Shown: positions 51,800 to 60,732 of the stretch, one piece after another
How the letters are laid out: every line of letters starts with the position of its first letter
How positions within the stretch are numbered: position 1 is the first letter of the stretch
From: CALNZV01 sp942491115
GTDB taxonomy: Bacteria; Desulfobacterota; Desulfobacteria; Desulfobacterales; UBA5852
NCBI GenBank assembly: GCA_942491115.1
Contig: CALNZV010000020.1
Coordinates: 496,001 to 560,000, forward strand
Direction: 5' to 3'
Length of the DNA stretch: 64,000 bases
Notes under the pieces: generated by a model
The model's input: only the letters and a program-made list of their open reading frames with translations
Told to the model about the DNA's origin: nothing
The model's database searches: none
Translations under genes and position numbers: made by a program

Positions 51800-53176
51800 G
51801 TGCTGCTTTCAAAAGACAGATACCGGGAAGTGCTGACCGTGAGCCTCCCCCTTGTTGCCAGCACGGGCTCCATCCTGGTGATGGAATTCACCGATCGGCT
51901 GTTCCTGGCGGGCTACTCCCTGAATGCGATCGCCGCCGCATTGCCTGCCGGCATCGCGGCCTATTTCTTCATCGTTATCTTCCAGGGCACCGCAGGCTAT
52001 GTCAATGTCTTCGTTGCCCAATACCACGGATCGGGCCGGCCGGAACGAATCGGAGAAATCCTCTGGCAAGGCATCTATTTCGCCATGGGGGCCGCCATTT
52101 TGCTGGCCCTCCTGGCCGCCACAGGACCATGGCTCTTTCACTGGGCGGGACACCCGCCGGCGGTCCAGGCGCTGGAGGTCGTGTATTTCAAGACCCTGAT
52201 GATGGGGGGAGGCATCAACGTCCTGGGGGCGGTCTTCGCAGGGGTTTTCAGTGGAAGGGGCCTGACCCGACCGGTGATGGTCAGCCACGCCCTGGCAGCG
52301 GCCCTCAACGTTCCGCTGGACTACTGCCTGATCAACGGCATCGGTCCCTGGCCGGCACTGGGAATTTTGGGGGCGGGCATCGCAACGGTCGTGGCATGGT
52401 CGGTGACGGCAGCACTGCTGGCCATCGCCGTTTTCAGAGGAAGCCTCCAAACTGGCCATTTCGGGTTCGACCGGCGCCAATTCCAGCCGGCGCTGCTGAG
52501 GCAGTTGGTGTTATCCGGCAGCCCCGGCGCTTTTCAGTTTGCCATGGACATCTTTGCATTTTCGTTTTTCATTTTCATGGTGGGACGAATCGGGCAGGAG
52601 GCGCTGGCCGTCACCAATATGGTCATGTCCATCAATGCTCTGGCCTTCATGCCGATGATGGGGTTTTCTCTGGGCACCAGCTCCCTCGTCGGACACGCCA
52701 TCGGCAAAGGGGATATCCATCTGGCATCGGAGCGGGTCCAGGCGACGCTTCATATCACCCACGCCTATGTGCTGGTCATTTTTCTGTTGCTGACCATGGC
52801 ACCGCAATGGCTGCTGTCCCTGTTTCATTCCGCGGACATCCGTCCCGACCAATGGATCCATATCAATGCGGACGGCATCATTTTGTTAAGAATTATCGCC
52901 GTCACCATCTTCTTCGATGCGGGCTACATGGTGTTCACCGGTGCACTGAAAGGGGCCGGGGATACCCGGTTCATCATGTGGAGTTTGCTGCTGCTATCGG
53001 GCGGAGTCATGGTACTTCCGGTCTGGATTGGGGTCGAGGTTTTCGGGCGGGGCCTCTTCTACGTGTGGGCCTGGGTGGCCATGTTTATCGTGAGTCTGTG
53101 GGGGGTTACCGGGTGGCGATACCGCCAGGGCCGGTGGCGCGGTATGCGGGTCATCGATACGCCCCCAAAGCACTAG
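51800..53176 (+). CDS. MATE-family efflux transporter
   Basis: A 458-residue protein with about 12 helices in two related halves. It starts at a GTG (weak ribosome site) with SKDRYREVLTVSLPLVASTG. Other MATE-like segments are FVAQYHGSGR, GLTRPVMVSHALAAALNVPLDY (in parts) and GALKGAGDTRF near the end. It would export cationic compounds with Na+ or H+. It is about 120 bp after the EamA gene on the same strand. Confidence 0.87.
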   Translation: MLLSKDRYREVLTVSLPLVASTGSILVMEFTDRLFLAGYSLNAIAAALPAGIAAYFFIVIFQGTAGYVNVFVAQYHGSGRPERIGEILWQGIYFAMGAAILLALLAATGPWLFHWAGHPPAVQALEVVYFKTLMMGGGINVLGAVFAGVFSGRGLTRPVMVSHALAAALNVPLDYCLINGIGPWPALGILGAGIATVVAWSVTAALLAIAVFRGSLQTGHFGFDRRQFQPALLRQLVLSGSPGAFQFAMDIFAFSFFIFMVGRIGQEALAVTNMVMSINALAFMPMMGFSLGTSSLVGHAIGKGDIHLASERVQATLHITHAYVLVIFLLLTMAPQWLLSLFHSADIRPDQWIHINADGIILLRIIAVTIFFDAGYMVFTGALKGAGDTRFIMWSLLLLSGGVMVLPVWIGVEVFGRGLFYVWAWVAMFIVSLWGVTGWRYRQGRWRGMRVIDTPPKH

Positions 53177-53263
53177 TCGTACTTCCCTGCTGAATAGAGC
53201 CGCTGGGTCGGCAGCCCTGTCCGCCTGTTGAGTCCTCCGTGTCGCCGATGTCGACTCCGTCCC

Positions 53264-55012
53264 TTAGGGGATACGGATGAAACACTGGTCCGAGTCGTCC
53301 AGGTCAAGGATGTCTTCCTGATCGTCGAGGGCGCTGGTGTCTCCGGACGCCAGGTAGTCCAGGGTGGCCTGCATTCTGGGGGTTGCCTTGGCGATAAAGA
53401 CCCTGGCCACCTTTCGCTTCCGCTCGGACTTCAGCGCATCCATGCACAGCAGATAGGCCAGGGTGGTATCGATGGCCATTCCCACCATTCGGGCGGCGTG
53501 GTATTCTTGAAAAACGCTGTCCCGCCTGTCCTTAATGACGGAAACGGCCTTTTCCAATTGGGTGCGGAACTGCTGGGCGATGCCGAAAAGATCGGACACC
53601 GGCGAGAAGTCGACATCGTTTTCATAGGTATTGAGACGCTCGAAGAGGGTACCGGCCACCACCCCGCCAACGGCCGCCACCACCTGAAGCTGTGTGGTGC
53701 CCTCGTAAATGTTGGTAATCCGGGCGTCCCGGTAGAGGCGCTCGACATCGAACTCCTTGGTGTAGCCCACGCCGCCATGGACTTGAATCGCTCGGTAGCA
53801 GACGCTGTTGGCCATCTCGCTGGCATAGGCCTTCACCATTGGCGTGAACAGGGCGGCCAACCGGTCGTAATGCCGTCCCGCCTCCCGGAGATCAGATGCC
53901 GACTCCGGATGAACTTGGGCCTTTTCTTCGATGCCCTCCTTGATGTCCACGATGCGGGAGGTTTCGTAGAGTAAAGTGCGGGCGGCTTCGAGTTCCACCT
54001 TCATGTCCGTCAACATCTCGGAGATCGCCGTAAAATGCCGAATCGGTCGATTGAACTGCATCCGGTCCTTGGCATATTGGGCCGCTTCCCGATAGGCCGC
54101 CTCGCCGACACCGACCGCCTGGGCCGCCACGCCAAGCCGGGCCCCGTTCATGAGGCTAATGGTGTATTTGATAAGACCGAATTTCCGCTTGCCTAGTAGT
54201 TCGGCCTCCGCGTCGTTGAACTGCAACTCGCAGGTGGGCGATCCGTTGATGCCCAGCTTGTGCTCGATGCGGCGGATCGTCATCTTCTCGTCGCGCTCGT
54301 AGATATAGAGGGAAATGCCTCGGCCACCGGTGGATCCTACCTCCGAGCGGGCCATGACCAGGGAGACATCCGCACAACCGTTGGTGATGAACCGCTTGAC
54401 ACCACTCAACAGCCATTTGCCCCGGTCGTTCAGTCGGGCCTTCAGCATGACAGCCTGGAGGTCGGAACCGGCATCCGGCTCCGTCAGTGCCATGGCTCCC
54501 GACACCTCTCCCGAAGAAAACCGCGGCAGATAGCGTTTCCGCTGATCTTCGCTGCCGAATTTGTAGATGGTGTCCGCGATTTCCTGGAGTCCGAATAGAT
54601 TCATGAGAGAAGCATCGGCCCGTGAAACGATCTCGGTGGCCATGGAGTAAATGGTTTTGGGCATGTTGAGCCCGCCGTAGCGTCTGGGCAGGGTGAACCC
54701 CATGAGCTCGGCCTTGGTGAGCCGGTCGATGGCCTCTTCCGTGCCCGGTGCCAGAATGACCTCGCCGTCCTTGAAACGGGCACCGACGGTGTCCACGTCC
54801 CGGGCACGGGGAGCGATGAAGCTGCCGGAAATTTCTCCGACGATGTCAAGGACGCGGTGATAGTTGTCGATGGCGTCCGCCAGATCTTTTGGGGCTTCGA
54901 GATAGTCGTCCTTGTCGGCGAAGCCGTCTTCCTTGAGCTCGACGACCCGGGACAGGTCCATCTGCTTCAGGTGAAAACCGATATCAGGGTTGTCGCGATA
55001 AAAATTCTCCAC
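53264..55012 (-). CDS. Acyl-CoA dehydrogenase, long form
   Basis: A 582-residue flavoprotein, longer than the usual 380 because of extra N- and C-terminal segments, like the AcdA/DmdC-type long forms. The FAD/substrate block is GAMALTEPDAGSDLQ; QVHGGVGYTKEFDVERLYRDA precedes the catalytic Glu in IYEGTTQLQ (cited in parts). It starts at a GTG with GGGAGG. It follows etfA by 12 bp, so its electrons go to EtfAB. The acyl-CoA substrate is unknown. Confidence 0.92.
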   Translation of the reverse strand: MENFYRDNPDIGFHLKQMDLSRVVELKEDGFADKDDYLEAPKDLADAIDNYHRVLDIVGEISGSFIAPRARDVDTVGARFKDGEVILAPGTEEAIDRLTKAELMGFTLPRRYGGLNMPKTIYSMATEIVSRADASLMNLFGLQEIADTIYKFGSEDQRKRYLPRFSSGEVSGAMALTEPDAGSDLQAVMLKARLNDRGKWLLSGVKRFITNGCADVSLVMARSEVGSTGGRGISLYIYERDEKMTIRRIEHKLGINGSPTCELQFNDAEAELLGKRKFGLIKYTISLMNGARLGVAAQAVGVGEAAYREAAQYAKDRMQFNRPIRHFTAISEMLTDMKVELEAARTLLYETSRIVDIKEGIEEKAQVHPESASDLREAGRHYDRLAALFTPMVKAYASEMANSVCYRAIQVHGGVGYTKEFDVERLYRDARITNIYEGTTQLQVVAAVGGVVAGTLFERLNTYENDVDFSPVSDLFGIAQQFRTQLEKAVSVIKDRRDSVFQEYHAARMVGMAIDTTLAYLLCMDALKSERKRKVARVFIAKATPRMQATLDYLASGDTSALDDQEDILDLDDSDQCFIRIP

Positions 55013-55024
55013 GAAGGCCTCCCC

Positions 55025-56032
55025 CTATAGCTTGGCTTTGTAAGCCTTGATCATCTTGGGAATCACGTCGGCCACATCGCCAACGATGCCGTAATGGGCA
55101 ATGGTAAAGATAGGCGCCTCCGGATCCTTGTTGATGGCAATGATCCGCTTCGCTTCCCCCATGCCGGCCCGGTGCTGAATCTGGCCGGAGATTCCGCAGG
55201 CGATGTAAAGGTTGGGCCGCACCGTGGTTCCCGTCTGGCCGACCTGGTGGGCTTTTGGCAAGATACCGGCATCAACGACCGGTCTCGAGGCACCCAGAGT
55301 GCCCCCGAGAGTCTTGGCCAGGGCCCGCGCCTGATCGACGGCATCAGCTGCCCCCATCCCAACGGAAACGATGATGTTAGCCGCCTTGAGGTTGACGCCT
55401 CTTTCTTCCCGAAGCACCTCGAGGACCTCGGTCATGAACGCCTCATCCGGCAGATCGCAGGGCTCCCTCACAATGTCCGTCGATCGCTCAGGGTCCGGAT
55501 CGCTCAAGGGCATGACCCCCTCTCGGACGGTGGCCATGCTGGGCAGACTCTCCGGCGACACAATGGTGGCGATGATGTTGCCGCCGAAAGCCGGCCGGAT
55601 CTGAAGAAGGGTCTTGGGGTAGACCTTATCCTTGATCTTATGCTCTCCGATCTTCAAATCGGTACAGTCGGCCGTCAGTCCGCAGCGAAGCTCGGAAGCC
55701 ACTCGTGGTGCGATGTCCCGTCCCGTAGTGGTGGCCCCGAACAGAACGATTTGAGGAAGGTATTTACGGATGACCTCGACCATGAGCCGGGCGTAGGGTA
55801 CGGATGTAAAGTGGGCGAGCCTCGGATCGTCGATGTAGTATACCTTCCGGCATCCGTAATGGCCCAGCACCTCCAGGGAGGCTCCCATATCGTGGCCGAT
55901 GACAACGGCCTCCGCCTGACCCCCGAGCTTCCTCGCCAATTCTTCGGCCTTGCAAACGAGTTCCAGACTCACGTCGGCGATCTGCTTGTCGGTTTGCTCG
56001 ATAAACACCATCACATTGGGTTGTGCTTGCAT
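55025..56032 (-). CDS. etfA: Electron transfer flavoprotein alpha subunit
   Basis: A 335-residue FAD-binding subunit. The C-terminal FAD domain has GASRPVVDAG, GQTGTTVRPNLYIACGISG (family block, cited in part) and IQHRAGM. There is no N-terminal ferredoxin domain, so it is the standard rather than the extended type. ATG 56032 follows AGGAGCGGG. It sits between etfB and the acyl-CoA dehydrogenase gene. Confidence 0.95.
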   Translation of the reverse strand: MQAQPNVMVFIEQTDKQIADVSLELVCKAEELARKLGGQAEAVVIGHDMGASLEVLGHYGCRKVYYIDDPRLAHFTSVPYARLMVEVIRKYLPQIVLFGATTTGRDIAPRVASELRCGLTADCTDLKIGEHKIKDKVYPKTLLQIRPAFGGNIIATIVSPESLPSMATVREGVMPLSDPDPERSTDIVREPCDLPDEAFMTEVLEVLREERGVNLKAANIIVSVGMGAADAVDQARALAKTLGGTLGASRPVVDAGILPKAHQVGQTGTTVRPNLYIACGISGQIQHRAGMGEAKRIIAINKDPEAPIFTIAHYGIVGDVADVIPKMIKAYKAKL

Positions 56033-56045
56033 CGAAATCCCGCTC

Positions 56046-56915
56046 CTAACCAATGATATTGTCCTGCATCAACTCCTGGACCAATTCCGCCACCCCTTCA
56101 CTGGAGTTGGGGATCTGCTGGACGCCGCTGGCCGTCAACACCACGTTTTGTATCTTCTTCACCTTCGTTGGGGATCCTGACAATCCGCAGAAGCCATGGT
56201 CGGCGCCGATGGAGTCTACATTCCATTCCCGGATGTACTGGGTCACCGTGCACACCCCGGGATCCAAGTAGGCATCGTCGTATGAGCCGTCGCACTCCTT
56301 TCGGCCGATGTTCTTGTAGGCCATCACCCGCTTGGCGCTGGGAGAGCGGGGCTCGTTGGCTTCCGCGGTCACCGTCATCAGAACGGGAAAACGGGAACGG
56401 ACGATCTCCTGACCGCTTTCCACCGCCCTCCGCGCGGTCACCGTATCTTCGGTGACCGCCTCGATCGCCGACACGCTTGTGATCTGATTGATACCCAATT
56501 TTTCGGCGATCTGGGGGCCGACCTGGGCTGTATCCCCGTCGATGGCCTGCCGCCCGCAGAAAATAATGTCGTAGTTTCCGATCTTCCGAATCGCGCAGGA
56601 GAGGGCATAGGAGGTGGCCAGGGTGTCCGCTCCGGCAAATCGGCGATCGGAAACCAGAATGACGTCGTCGGCCCCCCGAAACAGGCACTCTTTCAACACC
56701 TCGACCGCCGTCGGCGGCCCCATGGAAATAGCCGTGATCCGCCCCCCCGCCGTCTCTTTCAATTTGAGGGCTTCCTCCAGAGCATTCAGGTCCTCCGGGT
56801 TGAAAATAGCCGGAAGGGCAGACCGGTTGACGGTTCCGTCTTCCTTCATGGCGTCGCAGGTCACGTTGTGGGTGTCCGGCACCTGCTTGACCGTTACGAT
56901 GATATCCAATCCCAT
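56046..56915 (-). CDS. etfB: Electron transfer flavoprotein beta subunit
   Basis: A 289-residue AMP/FAD-binding subunit. It begins GLDIIVTVKQVPDT and has CGRQAIDGDTAQVGPQIAE, the typical beta-subunit block. Whether it bifurcates electrons cannot be read from these motifs. ATG 56915 follows TGGAGGA. It is the first gene of etfB-etfA-acd. Confidence 0.95.
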   Translation of the reverse strand: MGLDIIVTVKQVPDTHNVTCDAMKEDGTVNRSALPAIFNPEDLNALEEALKLKETAGGRITAISMGPPTAVEVLKECLFRGADDVILVSDRRFAGADTLATSYALSCAIRKIGNYDIIFCGRQAIDGDTAQVGPQIAEKLGINQITSVSAIEAVTEDTVTARRAVESGQEIVRSRFPVLMTVTAEANEPRSPSAKRVMAYKNIGRKECDGSYDDAYLDPGVCTVTQYIREWNVDSIGADHGFCGLSGSPTKVKKIQNVVLTASGVQQIPNSSEGVAELVQELMQDNIIG

Positions 56916-57368
56916 GGAATCGTCCTCCACCTTCCAGAAAATAAAACAAGCCCAACCTGGGTCCTGAACGGATCATCCGGCTCGGAAGACGGAATCGGCG
57001 TCATTGGGAGATCCCCCCCAGGTCCATGGGCTTATTCGGAAATATTGCGATGTCTGATCGTGCCACTCACGATTTCCGCAGACACGCATACCCTTTTCCG
57101 AACCGGTTGTCAAACCATTCCTAGTAGTGCCGACGCCGAATTGATCCATTGTTATTCCTAATAATGTTAAATTATTGTCACTCCATTTTGACTTATCGTC
57201 AGTCAGATCAAATGAGTCATTTTCGGTGGGGTCACCTCCTCCCTCACGATCGTCTACAGAGACACAGATCCTCTCGATCCCATCCTCCGGGACTTTTACG
57301 GGAGCCAGCGACATGATATAATCCAAATGATGAAGGCTTTCCCTCCGCCACAGCAAAAGGCTCGGAAC
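56916..57368. promoter_or_regulatory. Divergent regulatory region between etfB and the MBL hydrolase
   Basis: About 450 bp without a supported gene, AT-rich in its middle (57140-57230). It holds a perfect 13-bp dyad AAATGAGTCATTT (57210-57222) and a nearby TGACT-N7-AGTCA repeat (57189-57205); the shared TGACT/AGTCA half-sites suggest binding by one regulator. An open frame at 56973-57356 on the minus strand has no motif and is not called. No clear promoter was found for etfB. Confidence 0.45.
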
Positions 57369-58205
57369 ATGACCGTCCGCCTGACCATTCTCTGTGAAAA
57401 CTCAGTCGCTGTCCCCTTCGGTGTCCTGGGCGAGCACGGATTCGCCTGCTATTTGGAAACCGGTGACGGCAACTACCTGTTCGACACCGGACAAGGCTTC
57501 GGCATCGTCAGGAATGCGAGGGTTCTCGACAGAGACCTCGCTGCCATTCGAACCATACTGCTCAGCCACGGTCACTACGACCACACCGGTGGCCTTCCGG
57601 CCGTTCTCGACATCCGGGGATCGGTGGAGGTGATGGGGCATCCGGAGATGTTCGCCCGCCGCATCTGGTCCGACGGAAAGGTCGAACGGGACATCGGTAT
57701 TCCCTTTCACCGGAATGATCTCGAGTCCCTTGGCGCCCGGTTCCGTCTGGTGGCGGATTGGACCGAGGTGGGCCCCGGTGTCTACTTGACCGGCGAGATA
57801 CCTCGGGAAACGCCTTTTGAAAAGGGGGATTACCGGATGATCCGGATCGGAGATGACGGTGGCCGAACCCAACCGGACCCCTTGGGGGACGATCTATCCC
57901 TCGTTGTGGATACTCCCAAGGGGCTCGTTCTCGTCCTGGGATGCGCCCACGCGGGAATGGTCAATATTGTGCGCCATGTGCAGCGTCGGTTTCCTTCAAA
58001 AAAGATCTACGGGATCATCGGCGGCACCCATCTCGGATTTTCAGACGACCATCAATTCGACGCCACCCTTGAGGTGATCGAAGAATTGGGCATCGAAAAA
58101 ATTGGCGTCTCCCATTGCACCGGACTGGCCAACGCCGCTGTACTCCACCACCGGCTGAAGGAGCGTTTTTTCTTTGGGGCTGTGGGCGCGGTTCTCGAGG
58201 TGTAG
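57369..58205 (+). CDS. MBL-fold metallo-hydrolase
   Basis: A 278-residue metallo-beta-lactamase-fold protein. The metal motif is His67-x-His69-x-Asp71-His72 (SHGHYDHTGG), with further ligands in LGCAHAGMVN and IGGTHLGF. It resembles the group related to archaeal dihydropterin-ribofuranosylaminobenzene phosphate synthase, which may indicate a pterin-type substrate, but this is uncertain. The ATG follows AAAAGG at eight bases. Confidence 0.88.
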   Translation: MTVRLTILCENSVAVPFGVLGEHGFACYLETGDGNYLFDTGQGFGIVRNARVLDRDLAAIRTILLSHGHYDHTGGLPAVLDIRGSVEVMGHPEMFARRIWSDGKVERDIGIPFHRNDLESLGARFRLVADWTEVGPGVYLTGEIPRETPFEKGDYRMIRIGDDGGRTQPDPLGDDLSLVVDTPKGLVLVLGCAHAGMVNIVRHVQRRFPSKKIYGIIGGTHLGFSDDHQFDATLEVIEELGIEKIGVSHCTGLANAAVLHHRLKERFFFGAVGAVLEV

Positions 58206-58363
58206 GGGGCATCCCAGGGATGCACGCCGTCAAATGAGCCTTCCCCCACTCCGGAAAGGGTAATGAACCGGGAAACCCGCTGATCCCCGACGGGGTCGTT
58301 GACGGCCCCTCGGTTGGTGCTTAACAAGTGATCATACGCGCCACCGATATCCTATGGAAACCC

Positions 58364-58873
58364 ATGGATTTTCTCACCCTGACATCCCTGATGGCCTTGT
58401 TCATGATCTCCCCGACTGTCGCTGGAGCGGAAACGGACAGGCAGCCCTTGACGGCGGACAAAGTGGTGGTCAGGAAGGCTGACCGTCAGCTGCTTTTGAT
58501 GCGTGATGGGCAAGTGCTTTTGGGCTTCGTCATCGCCTTGGGTGACGAGCCGATGGGTCACAAGCAGGCGGAGGGGGACTGGCGAACGCCGGAAGGCACC
58601 TATACTATCGACTGGCGGAATCCTGAAAGCCGATTTTACAAAGCGCTTCACATATCCTACCCCAATGCCGCCGATCGGCAGAGAGCCCAGAAGGAATGGG
58701 AAGATCCTGGCGGAATGATTATGATTCACGGGATGCCGGCCGAGGCCGGTTCCAAGCCAGAGAAATACGCCGGAAAGGACTGGACGAACGGATGTATCGC
58801 CGTGACCAATGCCGCCATGGACATCATCTGGTCCGCCGTCCCCGACGGGACCCCCATCGATATTCTGCCCTGA
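58364..58873 (+). CDS. L,D-transpeptidase (YkuD/ErfK domain), exported
   Basis: A 169-residue periplasmic enzyme. The signal peptide is MDFLTLTSLMALFMISPTVA with AGA cleavage. The YkuD catalytic set is His122 in MIHGMP and Cys144 in WTNGC. The ATG at 58364 is chosen because it gives a clean signal; a GTG at 58328 is possible. It would cross-link peptidoglycan or anchor proteins to it. It faces a second, unrelated L,D-transpeptidase gene. Confidence 0.88.
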   Translation: MDFLTLTSLMALFMISPTVAGAETDRQPLTADKVVVRKADRQLLLMRDGQVLLGFVIALGDEPMGHKQAEGDWRTPEGTYTIDWRNPESRFYKALHISYPNAADRQRAQKEWEDPGGMIMIHGMPAEAGSKPEKYAGKDWTNGCIAVTNAAMDIIWSAVPDGTPIDILP

Positions 58874-58888
58874 GTCCATACCGACGGT

Positions 58889-60568
58889 TCAGGGCACTAA
58901 ATAGCTGCGCCAGTGAACGACGGGGCCGTTTAAGCCATCCAGCAGCTTGTCGTCCCGATCGTAGATATCCTCCCGAAAGATGACCGACCCCTCCCGGTCG
59001 ACGCCGACCGTTCCGTAATTCAAGACGATCGGCAGCGGTTTTTGGAGATGAAATCTCAGGGTTGCCCCGGAGGCCAGGGCCTCCATCAGAGAATCGCCAT
59101 CGCCGCCATCTTCCTGCAGGATCAATCTGGCAAGCTCAAAGGGACGTTCAACCCGGATGCATCCGGCACTGAGGGCTCGTTTTTCCTCTTCAAACTCCCC
59201 TTTGTCCGGCGTATCGTGCATAAACACATAGTAGGGGTTCGGAAAGATAAACTTGATCCGCCCGAGGGGATTCTCGGGGCCTGGCGCCTGGACCAGCTTG
59301 TAAGGCAGGGAGAGTGCGCTGTATCTCGTCCACCGGATGCTTTCCGTGGCGACCGGTCTTCCGTTGAGATCGACCACCCGGAGCTGCTTTTTCTTCAGAT
59401 AGCCGGGATTTTCTTTAATTCCCGGCAGGACATCCCGGTCCAATATACCCGGCGGTACGGTCCATGTCGGATTGACCTCCATATAGCGGATCGCCGACTG
59501 AAAGACCGGTGTGTGGCGGTAGGGATCGCCCACCTGTGCCCTGGCCGTCCAGGCCGTTCGCTCGTCCTTGATAAAGCGGACACGAAAATCGGCAATGTCC
59601 ACGGCGACGAACCGCTCAGGAACGTCCCTGAGCACCCATCGGGCTCGCTCCAGGTTGACTCGGATCCGGTCGATCCAGTACTCGACCGGCAAGTTCAGCA
59701 TATCGAGGGTGTCTTCACCGACAGCCCCCTCGTAGTCATCGGCCCCGGGTGCATAGATATCGATACGGTGGCGCTTCTGAAACCGGGCGACCGCGCTGGC
59801 GAGGTCGTCGTCGTATCGGTCGGAGGCCGTCGACCATTGCCCTAAATCCCCCGATGCCGCCAGTCGCCGCCGAAGCTGCCGAACCGCCTCGCCTTGCATT
59901 CCCCGCTCAAGGAAGGTGCCGTCAGGAATCCGTTCCCATGGACCCGCCGACGCCATCCCACGGTAGTTCGACAGGGCCGCCCTGAGTTGCCGGTATAGGG
60001 GATGTAAGGGCCTGAGGCCCTCGATGAATACCGATACCGTTCCGGCCTCCACCTGCAATTCGAGGAGATCGGCCGCCTCCTTGTTCTTTATGGTTCGCCA
60101 AAACCGCCATTCGGGATGCATGGATCTCGGATTCACTTTCCCGAAATAGATGTGAAAGGCCAAGCGTATAAGGCTGTCGGTCAGCAGAATATCGAGATCG
60201 GCCGATTCCTCCGATGTCAGGGCGCGGGCCATCGACCGTTTTCTGAAAGATTGAATCTGGAGAAGGTGGTAGTCGTAAGGGTTGAGACCGTCTTGATCGA
60301 TCGACCTTACGGTCGCGAGCAGTTGGGGGGCAGACCGGGGATTTTGCCACAAGGCTCGAAACTGCCGTTTTCTGTAGAGTGCCGGCAGGGCCCTGGTGGA
60401 TTCGATCGAGGCGTGGCCGATCAGGAGGTTCCCTGACGTCTCCAACTGGGAGATCCGGTTCCGGATCCAGGGAGAGAGGTTGTCGGAAATTCGGGAGGCC
60501 GCCGGGAGGCCGGCAGGCAACACCAGTATCACAGCGGCGATAAGAAGCAATAGAGAACATCGTCTCAT
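58889..60568 (-). CDS. L,D-transpeptidase, YcbB/LdtD type
   Basis: A 559-residue exported enzyme with signal peptide (CSLLLLIAAVILVLPAGLPAA). It has a scaffold domain (about 40-210), a peptidoglycan-binding-like segment (GMQGEAVRQLRRRL, near 235) and the YkuD domain (about 300-520). Catalytic His lies in YYVFMHDTPDK and Cys in ALSAGCIRVE. Typical of enzymes that make 3-3 cross-links. The ribosome site is weak. It is convergent with the small L,D-transpeptidase gene, 15 bp apart. Confidence 0.9.
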   Translation of the reverse strand: MRRCSLLLLIAAVILVLPAGLPAASRISDNLSPWIRNRISQLETSGNLLIGHASIESTRALPALYRKRQFRALWQNPRSAPQLLATVRSIDQDGLNPYDYHLLQIQSFRKRSMARALTSEESADLDILLTDSLIRLAFHIYFGKVNPRSMHPEWRFWRTIKNKEAADLLELQVEAGTVSVFIEGLRPLHPLYRQLRAALSNYRGMASAGPWERIPDGTFLERGMQGEAVRQLRRRLAASGDLGQWSTASDRYDDDLASAVARFQKRHRIDIYAPGADDYEGAVGEDTLDMLNLPVEYWIDRIRVNLERARWVLRDVPERFVAVDIADFRVRFIKDERTAWTARAQVGDPYRHTPVFQSAIRYMEVNPTWTVPPGILDRDVLPGIKENPGYLKKKQLRVVDLNGRPVATESIRWTRYSALSLPYKLVQAPGPENPLGRIKFIFPNPYYVFMHDTPDKGEFEEEKRALSAGCIRVERPFELARLILQEDGGDGDSLMEALASGATLRFHLQKPLPIVLNYGTVGVDREGSVIFREDIYDRDDKLLDGLNGPVVHWRSYLVP

Positions 60569-60732
60569 GGGTATCGATCGATTCGTCGGTGGAAAGACGC
60601 CGCTACCTTCGGTCGGTTGGCTTCCATCGAAGAGACATCCGATGGGAGCTAAAGGCGTCAGGAAGGCCGGCGGTTCGGTCGGTATCATTTTACTCCAATG
60701 TCAATCAAGGGGTCAATTCAGGGCGTCTCGGG

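Noticed and set aside
51787..53193. Long open frame of 468 codons overlapping the MATE gene
   Set aside because: It is the +1-shifted shadow of the MATE transporter: rich in Gly, Arg, His and Pro and without membrane pattern, while the other frame has clear MATE helices.
56973..57356. Minus-strand open frame of 127 codons upstream of etfB
   Set aside because: Crosses the AT-rich operator region, overlaps the 5' region of the MBL gene, and has no motif or ribosome site.
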